Numbered from the stretch's first letter, positions 40,101-50,634 are shown. The stretch is DNA of 64,000 nt from Pegea sp. RAD2-039 (GCA_034620365.1 JAQGEQ010000071.1:4712001-4776000); one strand, 5' to 3'. Made by a program: numbers and translations. The notes: generated by a model from the letters alone, not told the origin.

Positions 40101-41077
40101 TGCTTATCACTAACTACTTAAATTAAATATAAATCATAAATTAATCTATAAACAAACTAAAAACGCTGTAAAACGTTACTTCAAGCAATTTCAAATGTAA
40201 TTACGAATATGAATTTAAAGATAGACTACAGATTTTTGTAACAGCTTTAGAATAAGTTAAAACAAACTTAAAAAATGATATTTTAAAAATTTATGTATAA
40301 TTATAACTTTATCGAAATAAAACTATTGGCGATGCTTTATTTATTTATCAGGCAAAAAGCTATACTATTAGTCTTTATCATGATAAAACTAAAGAATGAT
40401 TTACTAAAACACTATATCTACTTAATTATAATTCATAAACAAATTAGCTCTTAAGCACATATAGGTTAATAGTAAATTAATAGATTAAAAACATTACTTT
40501 TTCTTTTATTGTTATTGGTTTTGTACAGATTTTTTGAAAAGATTTTGAGTTAAAACTTTTATTATATGAGCCAGGCTCTGGTATAGAAGCTTGGCAATTC
40601 TTTTTTTCACTCCAACTAATATTGCCTCCAGTGTGTAATTCCATGCTTTTTACTGTAAAAATTTTATAACAAAAAAGTATGTATTTATAGCAGTTTATTT
40701 AGATTATATCTTGTTAACCAGTTTTATGTAGTTTAAAATTTAATGTGATGTAACCATGACCATAGCATTTATATTGAATTTACAGAAGTTATTATTCGAT
40801 AATATAAAGTTAAAATAATAAGCAAGCAATACACTCGTTTTATAGAAAACTATCTCCTATTAATATTATTATTGATTAATTAAAATATTATAAAGGTCAT
40901 CTAATAAAGTTTAAGTAAACTCATAATTGCTTTTAAAACGTCATACTCAAAATCAAGAGACAAATTGCTAGAAGCCAGCGATTCTTCAATATTTATTTTT
41001 CTAGAGTTGATTTTGTTGTTGGACTAAAAGTTTAAAAGGTCTTCAAGAAAACTAACCATTTTGCAACTTTTGTCCAT
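37159..41077 (-). CDS. Unrecognised 12-exon gene, charged helical protein with conserved-looking C-terminus
   Basis: Coding exons in transcript order: 41077-41057, 41023-40921 (or 40947), 40652-40498, 40072-39977, 39895-39800, 39749-39659, 39471-39389, 39135-38787, 38366-38249, 37955-37868, 37532-37420 and 37324-37159. Phases agree throughout, giving about 492 residues. The first intron is only 33 nt. I do not recognise the family. Residues 66-71 read PEPGSY, like the P-G-P-G-x-Y repeats of ciliary SHIPPO/STPGR proteins. Residues 94-190 are highly charged and probably helical (LEKHMNVQKLRYR..., INKQLDLQRKSENAEIRR...). The last 90 residues look like a compact domain (FQFLEDILQMGRALN, QDAWTNLNTSYLRL, YLEKLCSEAGLD). 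A ciliary or cytoskeletal role is only a guess. Uncertain points are the exon 2 donor (GTTTAC at 40920, or GTATGA at 40946 with a later exon 3 acceptor), the weak donors GTTGAA (exon 8), GTTGTT (exon 10) and GTCAAT (exon 6), and a tandem TAGTAG acceptor at 37321-37326. Confidence 0.75.
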
Positions 41078-41688
41078 ACACAGTTTTAATCAAATTTTAA
41101 AAGTCAAAGTTTTTATTTTACTACTCGATATTTGAGAAAAAAAATGTTTATATTACCATATTAGTTTATATTTGCTGAATAAAAACAGAAGTTACCAATG
41201 AATATAATATTTAAGTTTATTTGTGTGCACCGGTCTTTTACATTCAAACACTTTTAAACAGATTAATACTTTACTTTTCATTTGCAATAAATGAAAAAAT
41301 ATATATATACCTTAAAATTTATATTTGAAACAGAGTTTTCGAAAACTATTAGAAGAGTTTTTTGTATATCATCATCTTAACTAAAGACTATTAAAAGATC
41401 GTGATCAGCACTACTCTGTATTATAGAACAAGGAGATAAATTAAAGTTTATTAAAGCTTTTTGCGATTCACAGTACTTTAATTAGCTAACCATATATTGA
41501 ATTTGTTTTTAACTTTTGATTTCTAAGTGACGTAATAATGTAGATTATACTTATAAACTAATCGACTAAGATTATATAGAAAAGATAACTGAAATGCATA
41601 GTACTATGTTTTGTAAATAAGTATGTAGTCTAAATCTTAAGCTTTTTTTTAATAAATTTTCGTATTAAGTTTTATTCGATTAATAAAA
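41078..41688. promoter_or_regulatory. Shared interval between two head-to-head genes
   Basis: 611 bp separate the start codons of the - strand 12-exon gene and the + strand Ser/Arg/Lys-rich gene. No other feature is visible; it includes an ATATATATATA run near 41,300. Such short divergent intervals commonly hold a bidirectional promoter. Co-regulation here is inference. Confidence 0.5.
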
Positions 41689-44283
41689 ATGCCCGGTTTG
41701 ATAAGTACATTATTTGCATGCTGTCCAAAAAATAAGAAGAAAGCCAGTGCTTCAAGCAGTGTTGCCTCAGCAAATGAAGATGAGACTAAAGAAAAATCAC
41801 CTAAAAATGAAATAGAAGAAGCAAATAAAAATGAAATTGAGACAAAAGGCAAACATCAAAAAAGGTATAGCATATAGTAAAGGATTAAATTAAGTTTTAA
41901 GTAAAATTAATATTATAGTTTTACTTAAAAATCAATTTGAATTTAGAAAAGGTGTTTATCTAGTGTAATGTATAAAACAACAAATCGTCTCATAATAATA
42001 AGTATACTTAAGTAACTTTTAAATTTATATTTTATTTTTAGAATAATCTTTGTCTGTTTAAAATTTGTAAAGCTCACACTAACAAAATTAAAAAAACTAG
42101 TTTTGAAGTAGTTTATAATGCACAGTGCATTTAAAAGATATTTTGATGCTAAGGTTTTTATAATTTTGTTATAAAAAAACATATTTCTTTTAATTAAAAA
42201 AACGAAATTTTCAATTATATAACTAAGTAATATAATATATTCAGTGTTTCCTGAAAAGTATATATTACTATAGTCTTATAACTAGCTGATTGACTGGTTA
42301 AATCTATTTAAATTTTAGCTTTTTTATAATTAGTTTCATCATAAACTTTATTTTTTGCATCTATAAATTTATATTTTGTGCAAATATTTTTTACTAATTG
42401 AGATGATATTGACTAAGCAATGTATATTTTACTGAATTTCCTATGAATTTTTCCTGATTTTTTTATTTGCTCTAGTAAACTTGTAAAGAATAATTTTTAA
42501 TTGATAGATTGTTATCAAATATTATAACATTTTTCTTCAAAAATAGAAACTACAAATCATCTTATATCATTTGATTTCAAATACTATATTTTTATCTTAC
42601 ATCAATGTTTAGATATAAAGTTTATTCAAGATTTATTTCTAATTTGGCAATTTTTTATTGATATTTTCCACTTCAAAACTTTTTTATCCTATTTTTTACT
42701 GCTTTATAAATAACATTTATACTTTCTTAAAATAGCTTGAATAAATTTAATAAGTAATCAACAGCTTTTAAAAATATTTATAACAAACAGTATTTATGCA
42801 ATTTAGCAAGTATAGCTAAGAAAGTTACTTATAATCTTATAATTATATTATATATTTGTTTTTATTTATACTGGCTTTATGTGAACATTTTAACTAAGAA
42901 ACTGCGTTTTAGCATATTGTCAAAGCTATATAATCATATTAGCCATTTCAATTTTAGTGTTCTAATAGTTTGTACCTTTTAAAGGTATTTTAGACTTTTA
43001 TAAGAATCAAAGTTTTGAATTAATTATAAGCTTCTACATCAGTGTCTCGCAAATGTGCTTTCTGTTCCAGCTAAAACCTAATGACTAAGGGCGTCATAAA
43101 ATTTTGTGTATGGTCCTTCTTGAGTAAAATTTATCTTTATGACCAGCAAATGTAGTTGGGACTATCAGCTCGGCCAGGATTTTTTAATGCTGAAATTGCC
43201 AACTGTTAGCACTTTACGATTTTACTCAATCTTTTTGATTATATGAGAATCAAGACTAGTTTCAAATTAAAGGCCAACGTCCAAATTTTAATGCTACCCT
43301 CAAATATGTTCAACTTTAATTTTATTTTGAAAGATGAACAACTGACTTTTTTAAGTGAATCTAGCTTCGCTCAACTTTAAACAGTAATCGGTTTCTTTGA
43401 TAGACATCTTATAGTATCTGAGATATAATGTTAAAAGTTTATCAATATTGAATTTTAGTGGCTTGACTTGCTTAAAAAGAATCAAAATTTGTTTGTTAAT
43501 CACTCATATTGAGGCAATGATGTTTTATAATTTGTATTAATCCTTAGAAATGTTGAAAACTTTTGTTTGCTTCTGTCTAAAATGCATCAACAACTTATTT
43601 CTAGAATTGATCAAGGCTGCTCTCTAGAAAAAGCTCCTAGCAATACTTCACGAAAAAGTAGAAGAAGTGAAGATGAAGATATGAAAAGTATCAAGTCCTA
43701 TAAGAGCTGTAAGTCAATAAAAGATCTAAAAATTTCGGAAGAAGAAGAAGAATGTACTCAAAAAGTAAAAGTAAAAAGCAGGACTAATTCTAATGCAAGC
43801 TGTAAGAGTAAAAAGTCAGTAAGAAGCAGATCATCTAACCGAAAATCGACTACAAGCAGAAAATCAGCTGCAAGCAGGAAATCTGCGGTTAGTCGGGCTT
43901 CTAGTTGCAGATCAAATAGAAGTAGGAAGTCTGTTAAAAGTAAAGCTTCAAGTGTCAAATCAACTACAAGTAGGAAGTCAAGAGGCAGGCCAAAGGCTCA
44001 GGCTAAAAGAAAATCTAAGACTGCTGGCGGGTCAACTTCAAGAAGATCAACAAAATCAAGAAAATCAGTTGCTAGATCAAAAAGTAGGAAATCAACTGCA
44101 GCATCAAGAAGCAGGTCAAGATTAAGTACAAAAGGTAATGCTAGGGGGCGATCTAAAAGTAGAGCGCGAGGAGCTAATCGCAGTGCCAGCAAGTGTAGCG
44201 TAACCTCTTCAAAATCGCGAAAAGCAAAAGCTTCCAAGTCCAGGAAGTCGGTTGCATCTCGAAAATCGAATAAGAGACGTTGA
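41689..44283 (+). CDS. Two-exon gene for a Ser/Arg/Lys-rich basic protein with AT-hook-like core
   Basis: Exon 1 is 41689-41864 (donor AAAG|GTATAG) and exon 2 is 43605-44283 (acceptor TTATTTCTAG). Both junctions are phase 2/1, so they join cleanly to about 284 residues. The N-terminus MPGLISTLFACCPKNKKK has a Cys pair at 11-12 before a basic patch, a pattern often seen in palmitoylated membrane-attached proteins. Residues 24-58 are mixed acidic and basic. Residues 60-105 hold SEDEDMKS and an EEEEE run. From about residue 112 to the end the sequence is nearly all S, R, K and A, with SRKS/KSRKS repeated about a dozen times, and RGRP at 185-188 like an AT-hook core. No globular domain is visible. 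Candidates are a chromatin or sperm-type basic protein, or an SR-like kinase substrate. I do not recognise an orthologue. Reading exon 2 alone would start at ATG 43582 and lose the N-terminus. Confidence 0.75.
41865..43604 (+). other. Intron of the Ser/Arg/Lys-rich gene
   Basis: A 1,740-nt AT-rich intron. A modestly G+C-richer stretch occurs at about 43,040-43,200, with no exon-like frame. Nothing else is seen. Confidence 0.7.
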
Positions 44284-44376
44284 AGTTGAAACCTTTTGCT
44301 CATTACTAATCTTCCATCATCCAAATGTTTCAACAAAATTTACTCTGAAATGATAACTTAAAATTCTGTCTTTATA

Positions 44377-44382
44377 AATAAA
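44377..44382 (+). promoter_or_regulatory. Polyadenylation signal AATAAA
   Basis: Lies 94 bases after the stop codon of the Ser/Arg/Lys-rich gene, on the same strand and at a normal 3' UTR distance. Confidence 0.6.
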
Positions 44383-44589
44383 AGTTAAAGTCTGATTGTC
44401 ACTAGATGCTTTCTAAAAATCTTTGAAATTTATCTTGTTTGCTTTGAACTGACAAGATGTTGTACTCAAAGGATTACCTTACAATTTAAAATATCAATTA
44501 ATAAAAATAAGATAATTTTCATCATACAGCACACGAAAGTACCTCTTAGAAATTTGTTAAATTAAATCCTTAATACATCAAACATTTAA

Positions 44590-44952
44590 ATTTAGGAGAG
44601 GTTTGTAGACCAAAGCAGTAGCAGGAAAGAGGTTGCAGTCGTATTTTTTTCTTTCTGGGCTGTGATTACAGTAGTGTACCCTTAATTGCCCCACTAATTA
44701 AATTTGCCTTTTGGTAACACAGCTGAGTGACCTGGGACAGTGGCTTGTAGGTCAAGTGATTGTAGACTTTTTGTTTGGGCTTGCTTCTCCCAAAGTAATC
44801 ACTGCCTGTAGCAATATTTACTCCTAAAGATAATTTCGGTAGTTCTTAGCAAGGTAATATAGCGCATCTTATCTTAAGACAAGGTGGGACTTGAGCTCAC
44901 ACATTTAAAGCAGGATAGATTAACACCCATCCAACTTAATCACTCATCGCCG
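44590..44952 (-). mobile_element. tRNA-derived SINE
   Basis: Read on the - strand, the element starts near 44952 with CGGCGATGAGTGATTAAGTT, which resembles the A box and D-arm of Leu/Ser-type tRNAs (G-A-G-T-G-G-T-T-A-A-G). About 50 bases later, GTGAGCTCAAGTCCCACC contains a good B box (consensus G-G-T-T-C-R-A-N-Y-C-C). A unique body of about 230 bp follows, then an A-rich stretch (GAAAGAAAAAAATACG near 44,641-44,656). Its composition differs sharply from its surroundings. I see no clear target-site duplication, so the low-coordinate end is approximate. I found no second copy in the window. Confidence 0.6.
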
Positions 44953-46938
44953 TTTACACCATATGTAGCGGTTATATCTCATTTTATTGAGCTATTTAGT
45001 CGTGTTTGTTATTCATGAAGTTTACTATTAAGAGAGTAAAGTTTAGAGACCTGTTTAAAATTTTTAGACCCAGAGATTTTAACTGTGATCTTAGACCACG
45101 AAAACAGTCATAAAAAAACTTTTATACAAGTGGTTTTTATTCTTATAGGGCTTTTATTTAAAGTTACAATCATAGAGTCAAGACAAGAAATCAGTATCAA
45201 ATAGATTAAATAGTCCTACCAAAAGTTATTCATAAACCTAATTACAATTAATAAAACATTTTTGCTGTGCGATTAGCTAGGCAACTAGAAGTTTGATTTT
45301 TAACATCATTAAATCTAATTCCCAGTGTATGTAGCAGACCAAAAATTTGATAAGACGATGTTTGAATCGACCTAGATTCTTAACTCAAAAGATTCTCCTG
45401 TTAATATCACCAGAGGTAAATAAAATTCACAAACTTTGTGCTACTTCTCTAATAACTCTTGATTACAAAACACCCACATCTAAACGATATCAACTTTATT
45501 TAATTACAAATTTAGTTATTCGATAGTCTTAATATATAAGGTTTGGATTATTATCATCATATAATTTTATTACATTAAAAACTGTGTTATTTTATGAACC
45601 TTAATTTTTTTCAAATGTTAACCTCTTTTCATAATTATAATCATAATTATAATAATAATTAACTAATATTCAATTGATTAAAATACTAAAATATTTAAAT
45701 AATGGAAAAATTAAATTTAACAAAGGTATGATTAAATGAATAACTGGTAACAACACGTTGTTTACAACAAATTGTTAAAATAAGAATGTCAGTTGTATTC
45801 AACGACAATCGAAGATAAAAAAATGTATTTTATGAAAGTCGTCTAGCATAAAATAACCAAAATTTAATTGGTTTCTGAAATGGATTGCAAACGATTCGTA
45901 TAAATGCTTTATTTTGGTGTCCAATAATGGCGTTTTACAAATCATCACACCGAAAAGTTTAGAGTAAGACGAATATTTACATAAGAATAGATGTTTTTGG
46001 CCAGTTTCAGGTAAGGGCTCACATCAAATTCTAAACTGGGATTGTAGAACTTTAGAAAAATTTAACTTTTTAAGTGAGTACTCCTACATTAAGTATGCTT
46101 TAATTTGTTATCTATATAATATTTTATATCTAGCCAAGAGCACAAGTTGATTATTCCAATAATCATTTAAAAATAATTTCTTTAAAACTATACAGGAAAA
46201 GAACAATTTTTATGTAATTATAACTTTTTAGTTTTTTGATTGAATAAAAATCTTGAATTACATAAGTATCAACAACAATTTATGAAAAGTTCAACAACAA
46301 AATTGCTTAATCATTTAAGTTAATAATTAACTTCTGTTATATCTGCAGCAAACTTTTCAACTGGCAATAATTAGTTGCTCAGGGCAAAAAGCTTATTCTG
46401 CTTTCATTATAAAAATGTTTATAAAAACTTTTGAACAGCTCAAGTAAAAATGAGTCTGTCTTCTACAACCTAATAAGTTTTTTTTAATTGTTATAACTCT
46501 TTCAGCTTGCAGTATTTTCAAATAAAGTTACATAAAAATGTTTATCAATAGTTATTAAAAATAATACTTTTTATAAATATTAATATTTGTTTACACAAGT
46601 CATAGTTAAAAGTTTACTTTTATAATTAGTTTTTATATATGATTAGCAGAAGCATTTTTAAGTGTTAAAAAATTGAATAGAAAATCAAGTTCCTACTACT
46701 ATGATATATTTATATATTTTTCAAATTTGTAATGTAAGATAATTTATTTAAACAACATATAACCACTAAATGAACAAACATTTATTTAATGTCTAAGTTC
46801 ATGAGATTAAAATAACAATTGAGCAGAATAAGCATCCTACAAATGAGCTCTTCAACTTCAAATGTTATCATTTTACAAAGAAATTAGTTTATAAAATATA
46901 ACTTTTGAATTTATTTAGCTTTTAGTTTTTACTTTAAA
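44953..46938. other. Intergenic region before the aldo-keto reductase
   Basis: About 2 kb of AT-rich sequence with a simple AT stretch near 45,630-45,665 (repeated ATAATTATAAT). No gene or clear promoter element is seen. A TTTATTTAGCTTTTAG stretch ends 15 bases before the reductase ATG and could serve as a cis or spliced-leader acceptor. Confidence 0.6.
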
Positions 46939-47901
46939 ATGAATTCTTCAAGACTCGTTACTCTCAGTAATGGTACCCAAATGCCCATAATAGGATTTGG
47001 TACATCCAGATGCCAAAAAGATCAGCTGGTTGAAGCAGTGAAAGCAGCTATTGATGCCGGATATCGACATTTCGACTGTGCGTATGTTTATAACAACGAA
47101 GAAGGAGTTGGAGAAGGAATCAGACACAAAATTAACGAAGGAAAAGTAAGAAGAGAAGATTTGTTTATTGTAAGCAAGCTATGGAGAGCTTTCAATAGAC
47201 CTGAGCATATGGATGAATGTATGAATATTTCTTTGAAAAGATCAGGTTTAGAGTATTTTGATCTTTACCTGATGCACTATCCACAAGCCGGGGCGTACCC
47301 TGGACCTGGCGAGGCATTTTTACGAAATGACAAAAATGAGGTCGTGTTGGATGAAGATATGGATTATGTGGACACGTGGAAAGCTATGCAAAGATTCGTA
47401 CAGGACGGAAGAGCTCGGATGTTGGGAGTTTCTAACTTTAATCTTTATCAAATTAAACGTTTAATAAATGAAACTGAAATTAATCCTTTAGTAAATCAAA
47501 TAGAAGTGCATCCTTATTTAGATGATCGTAAATTAATTAAATATTGCCACGAACAAAATATTCAGGTAACTGCATTCTGTTGTATAGGGGCAAGTGATCG
47601 TGCTGTTGATAAAAATCTTCCGTTACTCTTAAAAGATCCTGTTCTTGTTAGAATTGCTCACAAGCACACAAAATCGCCTGCCCAAATTGCAATCAAATAT
47701 TGCATTCAACAAAATATTATTGCAATTCCAAAAAGTGTTACACCTTCAAGAATTATTGAAAATATTTCGGTGTTTGATTTTACATTGGATGAAGAAGATA
47801 TGAAAGAGCTGATTGGTTTAAACATCAATTTCCGATACCAACCGTCCAGTTTCGACCACCACCATAGATTTTACCCTTATCGTGAAAACTACTGTGAATG
47901 A
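46939..47901 (+). CDS. Aldo-keto reductase, intronless
   Basis: A 320-residue single-exon protein, the usual length of cytosolic NADPH-dependent aldo-keto reductases (AKR1/aldose reductase-like), which reduce aldehydes and ketones to alcohols. The signature DAGYRHFDCAYVYNNE is present and the catalytic tetrad is intact: Asp46, Tyr51, Lys80 and His113. The second signature (GVSNFN at 163-168) carries Ser165 and Asn166, and Gln187 sits at the usual nicotinamide-contact position. The cofactor phosphate-binding IPKSVTPSRIIEN (263-275) keeps Lys265, Ser266, Arg271 and Asn275. One oddity is FCCIGASDR at 213-221, where the family usually has YSPLGSPDR, the loop that closes over the cofactor. The tail HHHRFYPYRENY corresponds to the usual H-K-x-Y-P-F-x-x-x-Y/F end. 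The substrate cannot be predicted. The ATG at 46939 gives the expected family start. Confidence 0.95.
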   Translation: MNSSRLVTLSNGTQMPIIGFGTSRCQKDQLVEAVKAAIDAGYRHFDCAYVYNNEEGVGEGIRHKINEGKVRREDLFIVSKLWRAFNRPEHMDECMNISLKRSGLEYFDLYLMHYPQAGAYPGPGEAFLRNDKNEVVLDEDMDYVDTWKAMQRFVQDGRARMLGVSNFNLYQIKRLINETEINPLVNQIEVHPYLDDRKLIKYCHEQNIQVTAFCCIGASDRAVDKNLPLLLKDPVLVRIAHKHTKSPAQIAIKYCIQQNIIAIPKSVTPSRIIENISVFDFTLDEEDMKELIGLNINFRYQPSSFDHHHRFYPYRENYCE

Positions 47902-47934
47902 GAACTTAATACTTGCTAAGTGCGCTTTTAACCA

Positions 47935-47940
47935 AATAAA
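47935..47940 (+). promoter_or_regulatory. Polyadenylation signal AATAAA of the reductase gene
   Basis: Lies 34 bases after the stop codon, implying a very short 3' UTR. There is no adjacent long A-tract in the genome. Confidence 0.65.
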
Positions 47941-50634
47941 TTTCTCATTACTTACACTTTGCGCATTTTGAAAAACTATTTCCAAAAACCAATTCTAACT
48001 GATATTACTTTAAGTCTAATTCATGGTTTAAAAAATAACAAAGTTTTTTTAGCAATTTTTCAAGGTTGTTTTTAACATTATTGTTTGAACAAACTTGCTA
48101 CATTAAAAATATATAAAATTCAGCAATCAGTTTGCTTGCAATTCAAATTTTATGCAAAATTATATATCCATTTTAGCTTTGGTTGTATATGTATCAATAT
48201 ATTTATTTTTTATTCTCATATATTAATTGAATCTATGAAAATAAAATTACTTCTACGTTTGTCACCAAATATTCTTTCATCAAATACTTATTTATTAAAC
48301 ATTTTTCTTATAGTAAAGTAAAAAATATAATACCATTAATTTTTAAACTTTTTTACTTGTAGACTCGTTTGAAGCTCTACAAAAAGTCTATATACCAATG
48401 AAAATAAATTTTCTAAGTTGATACAAAAATATTCTTCCTTAGAAAAGTTAAATTATTAAAATTAGCAATCAAAGTATTGTTTTTAACTTACCTATAGCCT
48501 CCAGGGACTTGAAAAAGTGTTCATTAGCTTAAAAACACTGATGTAGATGATGTCTGCATACCTATTTATTACATTAGATACTGTTGCTTAGGGTAATAAC
48601 TAGAAAAATGTCATAGAATTTTTCAATCTAACTTTAATATTAGTTTAATGATGAATAATTTCATGCATAAAAGGCGTTAAATAAGATTGATGACAATTTT
48701 AAATTCACAAAAATTGTGGTTTTTGTTCTTATTAAAGAACTTGTTTTTAGTTTGAAAATAAAATTACTAAAATCAATTATATAATTACAATAAAAATGTC
48801 AACTTCGCTGCAAATAAATTCTTTAAATCATAAAAGTTTTTTTAAGAGGGTTTTTGAAAAGTAGAAAGTTTTTATTTTATTTGAACTTCACAAGAATTTG
48901 GCATTGTATAAAATAAGTTACTATCTCAACTAAAATTAACAATTTTATCTTGACTAACTCATCTTACAGTTTAATAATTACCTCGAATTGTAAATGTTGT
49001 ACAAGTCGAATATTTGTTGGGAACTTTTAAGTAAAAGAAAAGTGGATAAAAATTTATTAAATAATAATTAATTATAAATATTATTCAACGGTTACAATAA
49101 AAGTTGTTTTTTTCGTTGTAAAGTTACTAACAAAAAATGTTTTAATTTATTTTCATCGCACAAAATAGTAGGGACTTTGTCTTTATTATTATTCAAACGT
49201 TATTGATCATTATAAAAGATTGAAAATATGTAACACATTTACAAAAGAAAAATAACTATACATTGCTAAAGAAATTACCGCTCGGCTTTTTTTCATGTAA
49301 ATTTTAATAATGCTGTCGTTTAAGAACATAAAAACTTGATTAATTCTCAAGAGACAACAACCAGTTGCTTTTCAGACTTATAAGTCTGTACTTTTCACTG
49401 TAGTACACCAAACTCTTGTTGTTCTTCTGTCTGAACAAAACTGACATAAAATTTTTGTTAAATTAACAAATTTTCGGCATTTGATTATAAAAGTCTGTAT
49501 TTAATTTAAATAAAAAATAAAGTTTAATAAAATCATCGTTCATTTATTCAAATGATTTTAAATATTTTGAAGTAAAGTTAAATTAATTCAATTTCAAATT
49601 TATTCAAATTAGACGTTTATTTAATTAGATTAATTTCTAAAGACTTTGTCTGAAGCTTTGGTATATTTGAATAACTAATTATGAGTGTTATTGATGGTGA
49701 CACTTTCAAATAACTTTTGCTATTTATCAATTACTAGCTATATATAGAAAATTTAATTATAGATATTATAACGTATATTTTATCTAAGCACGACAAATTG
49801 CTTTCAAAATGAGATAAAATTATAAGTTTGATTAATAACTACATGAAAAAATAAACAGCAGACATTTAGAAAGGACAAAAGATTACGTTGAACACATGCT
49901 TTATTATAATCAATATGAATTAGGTTCCAATAAGTTTTCAAGATTTTTATAAATTGTAAATAAACACATGAGTGAGCTTGCATGAAATTGAATATTTTGT
50001 TAATATATGTGACAAATACTAGCTATTTTCCAAAATGGTCTTGTACTTCCAGCTATAAGCCTGTTAATTCCAGAAAATAGAATATTAGAAACTGCATAAA
50101 GAGTTTAAAGAAGATAAAATCAAAATGCAAATCATTTTCCAGATACTAAGCACACCAGTGCGGTATTGACATTTAGGTTGCTGTCGGCAAAATAAGAATC
50201 TCTGGTTGTAAATGTGTCTCATATAATCATCATTTGATGATAACGCTAGAAAGTGTAATGTTCATGCAGAAACTTCAAGACCTTTAATTCTCAATATTGA
50301 TGAAGATAACTTAAAGAAAATTCATACAAAGAACAAAATTCAGAAGATTTTGCAAATTATTTTAAAGATAAACTTGATAAAGTATGGGAAGATTTGAAGA
50401 AAATATAAATCTCAATTATAGACTCTAACTATATAAATAAAATCTCTGTTAATTGGCTTCAATTTTAATGGCCAAAAACTTGATGTCAGCAAAGTAGAAA
50501 TTATTGTTTTAAAAACTAAGTCAGCTAGAAAATGATAGCAAGATAAAGAATAAAAATATGGTAAGATATTGTTCCTATCTTAAAAATGTACTTCTTGATG
50601 TAATTTTAACTACAAAAGAAGCTTTTAAAATGAA
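47941..50634. other. Intergenic region between convergent reductase and CaMKII genes
   Basis: About 2.7 kb of AT-rich DNA between two genes facing each other tail to tail. It must contain the CaMKII 3' UTR on the - strand; an AATAAA for that strand lies at 49900-49905. A decayed LINE fragment lies at about 50.3-50.53 kb. Open frames such as 48085-48321 lack recognisable motifs and start without ATG. Confidence 0.65.
50310..50532 (+). mobile_element. Decayed LINE fragment (endonuclease-reverse transcriptase linker region)
   Basis: Two short frames in the right order resemble the segment just before the reverse transcriptase of CR1/jockey-like LINEs. NSEDFANYFKDKLDKVWEDL (50310-50407) resembles the usual F-A-x-x-F-x-x-K-I-x-x-I pattern. 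DVSKVEIIVLKTKSARK (50482-50532) resembles the usual V-x-x-I-I-x-x-L-K-x-K-S-A pattern. The frames are interrupted by stops. The fragment is antisense to CaMKII and probably lies within its 3' UTR. The call rests on remembered patterns and could be chance. Confidence 0.4.

Noticed and set aside
43567-43604. Start of the basic-protein gene at TTG 43567 or ATG 43582
   Set aside because: These bases are the pyrimidine tract and acceptor of the intron (TTATTTCTAG). Joining to 41864 gives an exact-phase upstream exon with a good start.
43758-44336. Two - strand open frames antisense to the Ser/Arg/Lys-rich gene
   Set aside because: They are shadows of the AGA/TCA-rich repeats in the real + strand frame, producing Leu/Asp-rich translations.
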